Assembly (NCBI RefSeq): GCF_027474825.1 | Contig: NZ_CP107030.1 | Span: 3,662,001 to 3,726,000 of the forward strand | From: Maribacter halichondriae | GTDB taxonomy: Bacteria > Bacteroidota > Bacteroidia > Flavobacteriales > Flavobacteriaceae | DNA: 64,000 bases | Direction of reading: 5' to 3' | Shown here: positions 8,342-17,465 of the stretch, one piece after another | Position numbering within the stretch: position 1 is the stretch's first letter | How the letters are laid out: every line of letters starts with the position of its first letter | The notes under the pieces: generated by a model | Seen by the model: the letters and a program-made list of their open reading frames with translations, nothing else | Told to the model about the DNA's origin: nothing | The model's database searches: none | Made by a program: the position numbers and the translations under genes

Positions 8342-9517
8342 TTAAGCTCTTCGCTCCCAAAGAATATTAGCCTCTCGCTGTTTCGAAACTTCGTCCTTTA
8401 CAATCTCAACCGCCTTTTCAATATCTTCCTCAGTAGTATACCTCCCAATACTCAAACGCAAAGAAGCATACGCCAAACTTCGTTCAACGCCCATGGCTGT
8501 TAACACATGTGAAGGTTCAACCGAAGCAGAATTACAAGCTGACCCATTGGAAACGGCAATTTGTCTACTCAAAGCAGTCAACAGGTTGGCACCATCTACA
8601 TAGGGAAAAGAAACATGAACCGTGTTCGGTAATCGCTTGGGAGTTTTACTATTAGAAACGGCTAGTTCAATTTCAAGCAAACCTGCTTCAAGTTTATCAC
8701 GAAAGGTTTTCATTCGCTTATGCTCTTCCTCCAAATTTGAATAAGCCAGTTCAATCGCTTTTGCCAATCCCACAATCAAAGGAGTATTAATGGTTCCTCC
8801 GCGTTGCTTTTTTTGTTGTCCACCGCCTTGAATAAAACTCGGTAAACTATCTCCGTCTTCGTTGTCCTTTATATATACGAGTCCGATTCCTTTTGGGCCG
8901 TAGACTTTATGTCCTGAAAAACAAGCGAAATCTACAATTTGTAAAACATCGGTTAAATCGACTTTTCCCAAAGCTTGGGTGGTATCTGAAAATAGCAAGC
9001 TTCCATTTTCTTGGATCAGTTTTGCTATCTCTTCTAAAGGTTGAATGTTTCCCGTTTCATTGTTTGCGTATAAAATCGAAACTAAAATGGTGTCAGGGCG
9101 CAAGGTTTTGTTTAAGGTTTCCAAAGAAATCAATCCATCGGAATCAACATCCAAATAACTGATTTCAAATCCATCTTCCTCTAAAAAAGCACAGGTATCT
9201 AAAACAGCTTTGTGCTCCGCTTTGGTGGTAATGATATGTTTTCCATGGGATTGCATTTTTCGCGCGACTCCTTTCAGCACCATATTGATACTTTCCGTTG
9301 CACCCGAAGTATAAATTAAACTGCTCGGAGCAATACCTAAGTTTTTAGCGATTGAATTCGTAGCATCTTCAACAGCACCCTTCGCCAACCACCCGTAGGG
9401 GTGATGACTACTGGATGGATTCCCAAAATCTTCATGAAAATGCGGCAACATACTGTCCACTACTTCCTTGTCACAGGGGGTGGTCGCATTGTAGTCAAAA
9501 TAGAGTTGGGAGTACAT
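8342..9517 (-). CDS. Cysteine desulfurase (NifS/IscS family)
   Basis: The enzyme takes sulfur from cysteine with pyridoxal phosphate and forms a protein persulfide. The 391-residue protein starts with YFDYNATTPCDKEV, and carries the PLP lysine in CFSGHKVYGPKGIG and the catalytic cysteine loop SNGSACNSASVEPSHVL. The tail lacks the classical IscS C-terminal extension for IscU binding. It diverges from coxM with about 196 bases between starts. In Rhodobacter a NifS-like protein works with XdhC to sulfurate Moco. The position between an XdhC gene and coxMSL suggests a similar dedicated role, which is an inference from context. Confidence 0.9.
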   Translation of the reverse strand: MYSQLYFDYNATTPCDKEVVDSMLPHFHEDFGNPSSSHHPYGWLAKGAVEDATNSIAKNLGIAPSSLIYTSGATESINMVLKGVARKMQSHGKHIITTKAEHKAVLDTCAFLEEDGFEISYLDVDSDGLISLETLNKTLRPDTILVSILYANNETGNIQPLEEIAKLIQENGSLLFSDTTQALGKVDLTDVLQIVDFACFSGHKVYGPKGIGLVYIKDNEDGDSLPSFIQGGGQQKKQRGGTINTPLIVGLAKAIELAYSNLEEEHKRMKTFRDKLEAGLLEIELAVSNSKTPKRLPNTVHVSFPYVDGANLLTALSRQIAVSNGSACNSASVEPSHVLTAMGVERSLAYASLRLSIGRYTTEEDIEKAVEIVKDEVSKQREANILWERRA

Positions 9518-9649
9518 GATCGATATCGATTTGCCAATAAGTTAAAGGTAAGCAATATCCCAAAATTTACATTTTCTCTTTTAGAGCTGACAATTGGATT
9601 TATCTATGCAACTATAAATTATTAATTTGTTAATGACTGATTAATATCA

Positions 9650-9680
9650 TTGTGATTTTAGCGAATTAGAGTTACATTTA
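9650..9680 (+). promoter_or_regulatory. Candidate promoter of the cox operon
   Basis: TTG at 9650-9652 is followed 20 bases later by TACATTTA (9673-9680), close to the Bacteroidota pattern TTG-N17-23-TANNTTTG. It lies about 34 bases before the coxM start in an AT-rich leader. Confidence 0.4.
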
Positions 9681-9713
9681 TTGCTTACCTCTTAAATTAA
9701 TTCCTAAAATATT

Positions 9714-10582
9714 ATGATTCCAGCTAATTTCAATTATCATAAGGCAACTTCTTTGAAGGAAGCGATTGCCTTATCACAAGAACTTGGTGAAGAAGCGAAA
9801 TACATGTCCGGCGGCCATAGCCTGCTGCCCATGATGAAACTTCGATTCGCCACTCCCGAACATATTATCGATATCAGTAAAATTGAGGGTCTTTCCTATA
9901 TTAAGGAAGAAGACAATATGCTTAAAATCGGTGCTTTGACCACACAGAGCCAGATGGAGCATAACACCCTTATAAAGGAGAATTATCCTATTATGGGTGA
10001 TGCCATCTGGTTGACGGCCGATCCTTCAGTTCGAAACTGTGGCACCATTGGCGGTAACATCGCCCACGGTGATGCGGCCAACGATCAACCTGCTTTAATG
10101 TTGGCCATGAGGGCAACGATTATTGCGGAAGGCGCGGATGGGCAAAAAACAATTCCTATAGACGAATTCTTTCACGGATTTTATATGACGGCTTTGGAAC
10201 CCGGAGATATACTTACGGAAATCCAAATTCCGAAAGCCAAGAAAGGCAGTGGTGGCGCCTATCACAAAGTAGAACGAAAAGTTGGGGATTATGCAACCGC
10301 AGGCGTAGCCGTTCATGTTGAATTGGATGATGATGGCGTTTGCCAAGAAATCGGGATAGGCCTTACCAATGTGAGTGCCGTGCCTATGCGCTTGGAAAGA
10401 GGAGAGGAAGTACTTCGAGGAAAAAAATCACAGCGGATCTCATCGAACAAGTGGGTCAGATCGCAAGCGAAGATTGTGAACCCGAATCTGATTTAAGGGG
10501 GTCGGAAGCTTATAAAAGATCTATCGTGAACACGGTTACAAAAAGAATGTTGAACAAGGCTCTTGAAAGAGCAAAACAATAG
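9714..10582 (+). CDS. coxM: Aerobic CO dehydrogenase medium (FAD) subunit CoxM (frameshifted)
   Basis: CoxM carries the FAD that passes electrons from the iron-sulfur subunit to the acceptor. The FAD motifs are [12 protein letters not shown] (from residue 33) and [19 protein letters not shown]. The frame breaks near 10424 in a run of seven A, where eight are needed to read [15 protein letters not shown]. The corrected protein is about 289 residues and ends in [20 protein letters not shown], a normal CoxM length and tail. It is first in the coxMSL order, which is the order of form I CO dehydrogenases. Eight bases separate its stop from coxS. Confidence 0.92.
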
Positions 10583-10590
10583 AAATCGCT

Positions 10591-11082
10591 ATGGCAAAAC
10601 ACAAAATAACAATGACAATAAATGGGGCAAGCGTTTCCGCTGAGGTGGATTCTCGTTTGCTCTTAGTACACTTTATACGAGAAAATTTAGACATGACAGG
10701 CACCCATATAGGCTGTGATACTTCGAGTTGTGGTGCGTGCACCATTTTGATCGATGGTAAATCGGTCAAATCTTGTACCTATTTGGCCGTTCGAGCCGAT
10801 GGTGCGAATATCACCACAATTGAGGGCATTGCCGCCGATGGTACCAACCACCCGCTGCAAAAGGCATTTCATGACCAACATGGTCTACATTGTGGTTTCT
10901 GTACTCCGGGTATGATTATGAGGTCGATAGAACTATTGGAAACAAACCCCAATCCTACGGAAAGGGAAATACGATGGGGAATTTCTGGAAACCTATGTCG
11001 ATGTACTGGCTATAACAATATCGTTAAGTCGGTTCAACAGGCCGCGGAAGAAATGTCAAAGGAAAAAGAAGCTACAGTCTAA
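10591..11082 (+). CDS. coxS: Aerobic CO dehydrogenase small (2Fe-2S) subunit CoxS
   Basis: CoxS holds two [2Fe-2S] clusters between the molybdenum-copper site and FAD. The 163-residue protein shows the plant ferredoxin-type site C42, C47, C50 and C62 ([16 protein letters not shown]) and the second, hydroxylase-type site C101, C104, C136 and C138 (HCGFCTPGM and LCRCTGY). All eight ligands are intact. There is no twin-arginine signal, consistent with a cytoplasmic enzyme. It sits between coxM and coxL with short gaps. Confidence 0.96.
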   Translation: MAKHKITMTINGASVSAEVDSRLLLVHFIRENLDMTGTHIGCDTSSCGACTILIDGKSVKSCTYLAVRADGANITTIEGIAADGTNHPLQKAFHDQHGLHCGFCTPGMIMRSIELLETNPNPTEREIRWGISGNLCRCTGYNNIVKSVQQAAEEMSKEKEATV

Positions 11083-11102
11083 CCTCTAATAAAAAAGAAA
11101 AC

Positions 11103-13469
11103 ATGTTTAAATGTAAAACATCAGCAGAGGTAGGCGGAATGGGCCACTCTGTAAAACGAAAAGAAGATGCCCGCTTTTTACACGGCAAAGGTAATTATAC
11201 CGATGACGTAAAATTACCGGGGATGTTGCACATGGTCATGGTGCGTAGTCCGTATGCTTATGCAAAAATTTTAAGTATTGATAAAGAAAAAGCTTTGGCT
11301 ATTGATGGTGTTTTGGCCGTCATTACCGGTGAAGATTTGGCACAATACAATCTGCATTGGATGCCAACTTTACTTTCAGATACACAAATGGTTCTACCAA
11401 CGGATACGGTAATGCATCAATCGCAAGAAGTCTGTGCCGTGATTGCCACGGATAGATATATTGCCGTCGATGGTGCGGAAGCGGTAGATGTGCAATACGA
11501 ACCGATGCAAGCGGTGGTGAATCCGTTCAAGGCATTGGATGAAGATGCACCTTTATTACGACCGGATAAAGAGGGTCAAAAAGACAATCATATTTATCAT
11601 TGGGAACGGGGTAAGCGCGAAAAAACCGATGCCGCTATTGCAGCTGCGGACGTAGTTGTAAAAGAGCGTATTCACCTTCCAAGAATTCACGTAGCTTCTA
11701 TTGAAACCTGTGGCGTTGTGGCATCCTATGATAAGGATACCGAAAAAATGTTGATTTATTTGACATCTCAGGCGCCTCATGCGATTCGTACCATTCTAGC
11801 TTTGGTTGCGGGTCACGTGGGTTTATCCGAAGAAAAGATTCGAATTATCGCTCCGGATATTGGGGGTGGTTTTGGAGGAAAAGTACCTGTTTATCCTGGG
11901 TATGTTGTTGCGATTGCAGCTTCTTTCTTAATCGGAAAACCAGTAAAATGGATTGAAGACCGTTCCGAGAATTTGGTGAACGGATTTGCCCGTGACTATC
12001 ATATGGACTGCGAATTGGCAGCTACAAAAGACGGAAAAATCCAGGCGTTCAAAGTTTCGACTTTGGCTGACCACGGGTACACCGATTCTTCGGCAAACCC
12101 TTCAAAATATCCTACAGGAATGTTCTCCATTTGTACCGGATCGTATGATTACGAACATGCGTTTGCCGAATTGGACGCGGTCTATACCAACAAAGCGCCA
12201 GGTGGTGTAGCGTATCGATGCTCCTTCCGCGTGACGGAAGCCGTGCATGCTATTGAACGCATGGTTGACAAACTTGCCGCTGAAATTGGTAAAGATCCCG
12301 CGCAAATACGTTTTGAGAACTTTATCAAGAAAGAGGATTTTCCATATGCGTCTCCTTTAGGTTGGAGTTATGATAGTGGTGATTACAAAGCTACTTTGGA
12401 AAAAGCCATGGAAATGGTGGGCTATGATGACTATAAAAAAGAACAAGCCGAAAAACGTGCCCAAGGAAAATTGATGGGTATCGGAATCTGCACCTTTACA
12501 GAAGTAGTAGGGGCAGGACCATCCAAAGATTTTGATATTTTAGGTATCAAGATGTTCGATAGTGCCGAAATACGGGTGCATCCAACAGGAAAAGCATTGG
12601 CTCGTTTCGGAACCAAATCGCAAGGTCAAGGACATGAAACAACTTATGCCCAGATTCTGGCAGAGGAATTGGGAATACCCTATACCGATATTGAAATTGA
12701 CGAAGGAGATACGGATACCGCTCCCTACGGATTAGGAACTTATGCAAGTAGAAGTACTCCTACAGCCGGTGCGGCAGCAGCGATTGCGGCACGTAAACTA
12801 CGTGATAAGGGTAAGAAAATTGCGGCCCATTTATTGGAAGTAAGCGAGGAAGATATTGAATGGGAAGTAGGGAAGTATTCTGTAAAAGGTGCCCCTGAAA
12901 AATCGAAGACGATACAGGATGTTGCCTTTGCTGCGTATACCAATTTCCCTGAGGGAATGGAACCTGGTTTCGAAGCAACACACTATTATGACCCACCAAA
13001 TTTAACCTTCCCTAATGGCGCCTATATCTGTGTCGTTGAGGTAGAAGAGGAAACAGGTGCAATCGATGTAAAACGTTTTGTTGCGATTGATGACTGTGGA
13101 AATATCATCAACCCGATGATCGTAGAAGGTCAAATACATGGTGGATTGACACAAGGTATCGCTCCTGCAATGTATGAGGGTATCGTCTATGATGATGAAG
13201 GAAACGTTTTGAACGGAACTTTAATGGATTATCTAGTGCCAACGGCGGTAGAATCCCCACATTGGGAAACTGGCCATACGATTACACCATCACCACACCA
13301 CCCATTAGGTGCAAAAGGTGTAGCCGAATCTCCAACCGTTGGAGCGCCACCGGCAATTGCGAACGCGATTATCGATGCATTATATCCATTGGGAATCAAG
13401 CATTTGGATATTCCCATCACTCCTGATAAAGTTTGGGATGCTATACAAAAGGCAAAAGCGGAAGCGTAG
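11103..13469 (+). CDS. coxL: Form I aerobic CO dehydrogenase large subunit CoxL
   Basis: CoxL is the catalytic subunit that oxidises CO to CO2 at a Mo-S-Cu centre. The 788-residue protein starts with the family segment GMGHSVKRKEDARFLHGKGNYTDD (split here for reading as GMGHSVKRKEDARF and then LHGKGNYTDD). GGGFGGK lies at residues 254-260. The diagnostic form I loop AYRCSFR lies at 370-376, with Cys373 as the expected copper ligand; form II enzymes have AYRGAGR there. Glu742, in GAKGVAESPTVGAPP, matches the conserved active-site glutamate. The frame is intact and the length is close to that of the Oligotropha enzyme. This is the strongest functional marker in the window. Confidence 0.97.
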   Translation: MFKCKTSAEVGGMGHSVKRKEDARFLHGKGNYTDDVKLPGMLHMVMVRSPYAYAKILSIDKEKALAIDGVLAVITGEDLAQYNLHWMPTLLSDTQMVLPTDTVMHQSQEVCAVIATDRYIAVDGAEAVDVQYEPMQAVVNPFKALDEDAPLLRPDKEGQKDNHIYHWERGKREKTDAAIAAADVVVKERIHLPRIHVASIETCGVVASYDKDTEKMLIYLTSQAPHAIRTILALVAGHVGLSEEKIRIIAPDIGGGFGGKVPVYPGYVVAIAASFLIGKPVKWIEDRSENLVNGFARDYHMDCELAATKDGKIQAFKVSTLADHGYTDSSANPSKYPTGMFSICTGSYDYEHAFAELDAVYTNKAPGGVAYRCSFRVTEAVHAIERMVDKLAAEIGKDPAQIRFENFIKKEDFPYASPLGWSYDSGDYKATLEKAMEMVGYDDYKKEQAEKRAQGKLMGIGICTFTEVVGAGPSKDFDILGIKMFDSAEIRVHPTGKALARFGTKSQGQGHETTYAQILAEELGIPYTDIEIDEGDTDTAPYGLGTYASRSTPTAGAAAAIAARKLRDKGKKIAAHLLEVSEEDIEWEVGKYSVKGAPEKSKTIQDVAFAAYTNFPEGMEPGFEATHYYDPPNLTFPNGAYICVVEVEEETGAIDVKRFVAIDDCGNIINPMIVEGQIHGGLTQGIAPAMYEGIVYDDEGNVLNGTLMDYLVPTAVESPHWETGHTITPSPHHPLGAKGVAESPTVGAPPAIANAIIDALYPLGIKHLDIPITPDKVWDAIQKAKAEA

Positions 13470-13494
13470 GTACGAAGTTGAAAAAGTAAAAGCT

Positions 13495-13516
13495 TCTCCC
13501 TTCAGAAGAAGGGAGA
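13495..13516. other. Short perfect hairpin in the coxL-coxG gap
   Basis: TCTCCCTT, a six-base loop and AAGGGAGA form an 8-bp stem 25 bases after the coxL stop. The 188-base gap otherwise shows no gene. It could limit read-through or stabilise coxMSL mRNA; no T-run follows. Confidence 0.45.
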
Positions 13517-13657
13517 TGGAATTCGCTGAAAGCGGATGATGGAAGGTTTGAAAGCGCAAACCTTAAGAAAAGCGCAGAATACCATTAAACAGATTCCAAC
13601 CTTTACTGAAACGAGTTAAGCACAAGCGTTTGAATAACAATAAAAAATACTATTGCA

Positions 13658-14134
13658 ATGAAAACACAATTAGATAAATCGTTCGAAGTACCCCAAAGCA
13701 CCGAACTAGTCTGGGAACACCTTATCGACCCAGAAAAAATAATGGACTGCGTCCCTGGCGTATCCATAGATGAAAAGGTGGGCGATAATCATTATAAGGG
13801 TAAAGTCGGTATGAAGTTCGGCCCAATGGGTGTGAAGTACGACGCTGACATCTTTTATAATGAAATTGATAAAGAAAATCGAAAAATCATTATTACCGGA
13901 GACGGCGTGGATTCAAAAGGTCAAGGAAATGCCGAAATGAAAATGACGATTGATCTTAGCGACCGAGCTGAGGGAGGCGTAAAGCTTGATGCCATTATGG
14001 ATGTTACCGTTAACGGAAAGATTGCTCAATTTGGTTCGCGATTGATTACTACCGTTTCCAATCAATTGTTCAAACAGTTCGTTTCGAATTTTTCAAAGAA
14101 GCTTGCCGCAGCGGAAGCATCGGCGACCACATAG
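13658..14134 (+). CDS. coxG: CO dehydrogenase accessory protein CoxG (SRPBCC fold)
   Basis: CoxG proteins belong to the START/SRPBCC fold and link CO dehydrogenase to the membrane; work on other bacteria suggests they carry quinone to the enzyme. The 158-residue protein has the family pattern FEVPQSTELVWEHLIDPEKI, then CVPGVSIDE, then YKGKVGMKFGPMGV. Compared with the roughly 200-residue Oligotropha protein it ends right after the SRPBCC domain (KLAAAEASATT), so a C-terminal membrane anchor is missing. The stop is clear and the frame intact. It lies 188 bases after coxL, with a hairpin on either side. Confidence 0.88.
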   Translation: MKTQLDKSFEVPQSTELVWEHLIDPEKIMDCVPGVSIDEKVGDNHYKGKVGMKFGPMGVKYDADIFYNEIDKENRKIIITGDGVDSKGQGNAEMKMTIDLSDRAEGGVKLDAIMDVTVNGKIAQFGSRLITTVSNQLFKQFVSNFSKKLAAAEASATT

Positions 14135-14157
14135 ATAGTCCCGGATTCTATAATCAG

Positions 14158-14184
14158 AAGCTATGCTCCCCGGGCATAGCTTTT
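14158..14184 (+). terminator. Terminator-like hairpin between coxG and coxD
   Basis: AAGCTATGC and GCATAGCTT form a 9-bp stem around a C/G-rich loop, followed by TTAAAATTTT. Because coxD begins at 14198 it may work as a partial terminator that lowers accessory gene expression below that of coxMSLG. Confidence 0.5.
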
Positions 14185-14197
14185 AAAATTTTAGCTA

Positions 14198-15067
14198 TTG
14201 AACAAAGAAATTGAAGCGCTGATAAAAGACTTTTATGAGCACGACTACATCCTGAACGAAGAATTAGCGACTTCCATTTTTCTATTGAAGAATTTGGAAA
14301 AGCCATTATTGTTGGAGGGAAACCCAGGAGTGGGTAAAACCATGCTTGCCAAAACCTTGGCTGAACATTTAGGCACAAATTTAATTCGTTTGCAATGCTA
14401 CGAAGGTCTTGACGTTAGTACCACCATTTACGAGTGGAATTACCAAAAACAACTGCTCCATATCAAACTCTTTGAACAGGAAGAAGATAAATTAGTCTTG
14501 CAAAACCAGATTTTTGGAATGGATTATGTGCTTCAGCGACCCTTGTTACAATCCATAAGTTCAGACAAACCTGTGGTACTTTTGATTGATGAAATCGACC
14601 GCGCTGATGAGGAATTTGAAGCCTATTTGTTAGAGCTGCTTTCCGACTTCCAGATCAGTATTCCCGAATTGGGTACGATACAGGCGACTTCAAAACCATT
14701 GGTCATTTTGACGTCTAACAGAACAAGGGAACTTAGTGATGCATTAAGAAGGCGGTGCCTCTACCATTGGGTAGACTTTCCATCCAAAGCCAAAGAAATT
14801 GATATCATTGCCAAGAAGCTTCCGAATATCGATGAAGAACTAGCAACACAGGTAGTGACTTTCATTCATAATTTACGAAAGTCAAGCCTACACAAACCCC
14901 CAGGAATTGCGGAATCTTTGGACTGGGCGAAAACGCTACTATTAATGAACCAAAAAAACATTACGGACGAAATCGTGCAAACTACCATCGGTAGTGTTTT
15001 GAAGCATAAAGACGACGTCGAATTCGTTCGCAACAAAACGGTGCAAGAATTCTTGATACCCGTTTAA
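14198..15067 (+). CDS. coxD: MoxR-family AAA+ ATPase CoxD
   Basis: CoxD is the AAA+ chaperone needed for maturing the CO dehydrogenase active site; in Oligotropha it is linked to sulfuration of the molybdenum. The Walker A loop GNPGVGKT is at residues 41-48, Walker B is VVLLIDEIDRAD, and sensor 1 lies in VILTSNRTRELSDALRRRC. The 289-residue length matches the family. The start is TTG 14198 and no ATG fits better. It works as a pair with the VWA protein CoxE encoded next. Confidence 0.93.
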   Translation: MNKEIEALIKDFYEHDYILNEELATSIFLLKNLEKPLLLEGNPGVGKTMLAKTLAEHLGTNLIRLQCYEGLDVSTTIYEWNYQKQLLHIKLFEQEEDKLVLQNQIFGMDYVLQRPLLQSISSDKPVVLLIDEIDRADEEFEAYLLELLSDFQISIPELGTIQATSKPLVILTSNRTRELSDALRRRCLYHWVDFPSKAKEIDIIAKKLPNIDEELATQVVTFIHNLRKSSLHKPPGIAESLDWAKTLLLMNQKNITDEIVQTTIGSVLKHKDDVEFVRNKTVQEFLIPV

Positions 15068-15152
15068 CGTAAAGTTCGCAATGGAATTCCATATCAATCT
15101 AAACTTTGCGATACTTGCGATTTAACCCTTGCGTTCCTTGAGGTTAAACTTC
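15068..15152. repeat. TTTGCG-rich intergenic repeat, copy B
   Basis: The coxD-coxE gap contains AAAGTTCGCAATGG, then AAACTTTGCGATACTTGCG and CCCTTGCGTTCCTTGAGG. It is related to the sequences at 4591-4676 and 62369-62455, although it sits inside an operon. Confidence 0.45.
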
Positions 15153-15205
15153 AGTAGCGTAAGCCATAAATTAACAATCAGTTTTTAACCATTTACATAT
15201 AAACT

Positions 15206-16342
15206 GTGGTCGCCGTAGACAAAACATTCAAAGAACGCCTCATCGATTTTACCATGTATTGTCGCGAACGTCAGTTTGTTTTGGGCCCACAAGAGACGCG
15301 TGATGCATTTGCTATTGCTGAACGCGGTTATGCTTTGGACCGGAAATTATTCCAATACAGTCTAAAGGCGATTTACTGCAAACGCAAAGAACATTTCGAC
15401 CGTTTTGATGAGATGTTCCAGCGTTTTTGGAGTCGTTATTATGAGGAAAAATTAGAGCAGCGTCAAAAACAAATCAAGCAACTTAAAAAGGAAAAGGATA
15501 CGGCTACAATTATTTTTTTGGGAACGGAATTTAAAGTACCGAAAAAGGAAGTCAAAAAACAGGAAGCTAAGCAAACTGTCGGTGCGAATGAAAGCATCCG
15601 GTTACGATTGACGGACTTCTCGAAAGTCAATGTTGCCGATAAGGAAAAATTGGAAGAACTGGCCGAAGAACTTTTCCACCAGATGAGTATGCGCTTTAAA
15701 AGGCGACTCGAAAATGCAAATAGAGGTAGTATCGATATTCGAAATACAATTCGCCATGGCGTTTCCAAAGGAGGCATGATGTTAGATCTCGCCTATCGCA
15801 AGAAACGAAAAGAAAAACGGAAAGTGGTCTTTCTGTTGGATGTTAGTGGTTCAATGGATACCTACAGTTATTATTTGCTCCGTTATGTGATGGTGTTAAA
15901 GAAGTATTTTAAGAGCTTAGAGTTTTTTACCTTTAGTACGCAGTTGACCCACGTGACACCAATGTTGCGAGCGAACAATGAACAGCAGGTTTTAAATCAA
16001 ATTGGTAAAAATGTACATTCGTGGTCGAGCGGGACAAAAATTGGGGAATCGCTGACAGAATTCCTTTCGGTCTATGGCCATAAGTTTTTGAGTCAAAAAC
16101 ATATTGTAGTGATCTTGAGTGACGGCCTCGAAACCGGAAATGTAACGGTGCTCCGAGATGCGGTACGCACCATCCGCAGAAAGTGTAAAACCTTGGTATG
16201 GCTCAATCCACTAAAAGGAATGGAAGGCTACCAACCCATTCAAAAAGGAATGGTCAATGTAATGCCACATTTAGATGCGTTCGAATCAGCCCACAACTTG
16301 GATAGCTTATTGAAATTGGAAAAATTATTGATAGATGTTTAA
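15206..16342 (+). CDS. coxE: VWA-domain CO dehydrogenase maturation protein CoxE
   Basis: CoxE carries a von Willebrand A domain and partners with the CoxD ATPase; in Oligotropha, CoxE and CoxF are tied to copper insertion at the active site. The 378-residue protein has an N-terminal helical, charged region (residues 1 to about 130, with a lysine-rich stretch) and a VWA domain with the MIDAS motif DVSGSMD starting at residue 212, plus a later SSGTKIGESL (MIDAS threonine) and VVILSDGLETG. The start is GTG 15206. Its stop overlaps the coxF start by eight bases. Confidence 0.92.
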   Translation: MVAVDKTFKERLIDFTMYCRERQFVLGPQETRDAFAIAERGYALDRKLFQYSLKAIYCKRKEHFDRFDEMFQRFWSRYYEEKLEQRQKQIKQLKKEKDTATIIFLGTEFKVPKKEVKKQEAKQTVGANESIRLRLTDFSKVNVADKEKLEELAEELFHQMSMRFKRRLENANRGSIDIRNTIRHGVSKGGMMLDLAYRKKRKEKRKVVFLLDVSGSMDTYSYYLLRYVMVLKKYFKSLEFFTFSTQLTHVTPMLRANNEQQVLNQIGKNVHSWSSGTKIGESLTEFLSVYGHKFLSQKHIVVILSDGLETGNVTVLRDAVRTIRRKCKTLVWLNPLKGMEGYQPIQKGMVNVMPHLDAFESAHNLDSLLKLEKLLIDV

Positions 16343-17345
16343 CGAACTCGCGATACAGATTGAAAAACACTTGGCTAAAGGTGAAGATTTTGCCATTGCA
16401 CAGGTCATCGACCGTATTGCCCCAAGTTCGGGTAAGGTAGGGGACAAGGCGCTAATTTTGGCGACAGGCGAACTCATCGGTTGGGTCGGTGGGGGCTGCG
16501 TTCGTGGTATCGTAATCAAAGAGGCCCTCGATGTCATCAAAACGAAACGTTATCGAAGAGTACGCATTTCCCCAGAAGGCGGAACTCGCGAAACTGCAAA
16601 TTTTAAAGAATACGTTATGAGCTGTCAAAGCAAAGGTACTTTAGAAGTTATGATAGAACCTGTTATCCCTCAACCAGAACTTATTGTTGTCGGTAAGTCG
16701 AACATTGCCCGTAAATTGGTGCAGATGGCTTCTGCCGCCGATTTTAAGGTTGCCGTTATGGCGAGCGATGCCGATGTGCAAATGTTTCCCACGGCGAACC
16801 ATATGTCCGATACCGTTGATTTTTCTACCCTTAAAAGTGTAACGAATACCTATATCATCGTAACCACCCAAGGCGAAGATGACGACCTCTCCGTGAAAAA
16901 AGCTTTGGAAACTTCCGTCAAGTATGTCGGTTTTGTAGCGAGTAAAAAGAAAGCTGAAGATATTAAGACCTACCTCGAAAATGAAGGTCTCGCTACCGAT
17001 CGCGTTGCGCAATTACGCAGTCCCGTAGGGTTGGATATCAATGCGAAATTGGCCAGCGAAGTCGCCATCAGTATTTTGGCTGAGGTCATCGATCATTTTA
17101 GAAAAGGCAATGTATCGGAGAACATGCCCGTGCACCAACCAGAAACAACATCGGAAACACTTGCTGCGATGCCAGCAGCGGCTACGTTTGCCGAAGAATA
17201 CTATATCAACCCCGTTTGTCAAGTGCCGGTCTCTAAAAGGAATCCGAAACATATTGTCGAGTATCAAGGCGAGAAGGTCTATTTCTGTTGTGATGGGTGC
17301 AAGGTTAGCTTTGAGAAGAATCCTGCGCAGTATATAAAGGCCTAA
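16335..17345 (+). CDS. coxF: CoxF, XdhC-family maturation protein with C-terminal YHS domain
   Basis: CoxF is an XdhC/CoxI-family protein required with CoxE for the copper part of the active site. The N-terminal domain shows GKVGDKALIL and GWVGGGCVRGIV. The Rossmann-type XdhC_C domain contains VVGKSNIARKLVQMA and YVGFVASKKKAEDI. Residues about 289-336 are an added YHS domain with Cys295 (NPVCQVPV) and the cluster Cys318, Cys319 and Cys322 (FCCDGCKVSF). YHS domains often go with heavy-metal proteins, so this tail may hold or pass on copper. The total of 336 residues exceeds the roughly 280 of Oligotropha CoxF. It overlaps coxE and ends the operon core. Confidence 0.92.
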   Translation: MFNELAIQIEKHLAKGEDFAIAQVIDRIAPSSGKVGDKALILATGELIGWVGGGCVRGIVIKEALDVIKTKRYRRVRISPEGGTRETANFKEYVMSCQSKGTLEVMIEPVIPQPELIVVGKSNIARKLVQMASAADFKVAVMASDADVQMFPTANHMSDTVDFSTLKSVTNTYIIVTTQGEDDDLSVKKALETSVKYVGFVASKKKAEDIKTYLENEGLATDRVAQLRSPVGLDINAKLASEVAISILAEVIDHFRKGNVSENMPVHQPETTSETLAAMPAAATFAEEYYINPVCQVPVSKRNPKHIVEYQGEKVYFCCDGCKVSFEKNPAQYIKA

Positions 17346-17465
17346 CAGAAATCATTTTGACGAAATTCTTTATTATACGTACCCCAAGTGGCAATTATTA
17401 TAGTAAAGTTGTTACAACAACATAAATAAACGCATCATCGTCGAAATCATTTAAAGCCAACCACT

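Noticed and set aside
11103..13469. CoxL as a form II CO dehydrogenase or xanthine dehydrogenase
   Set aside because: The active-site loop is AYRCSFR, not AYRGAGR, and the subunit order is M-S-L with coxDEF following, both features of form I.
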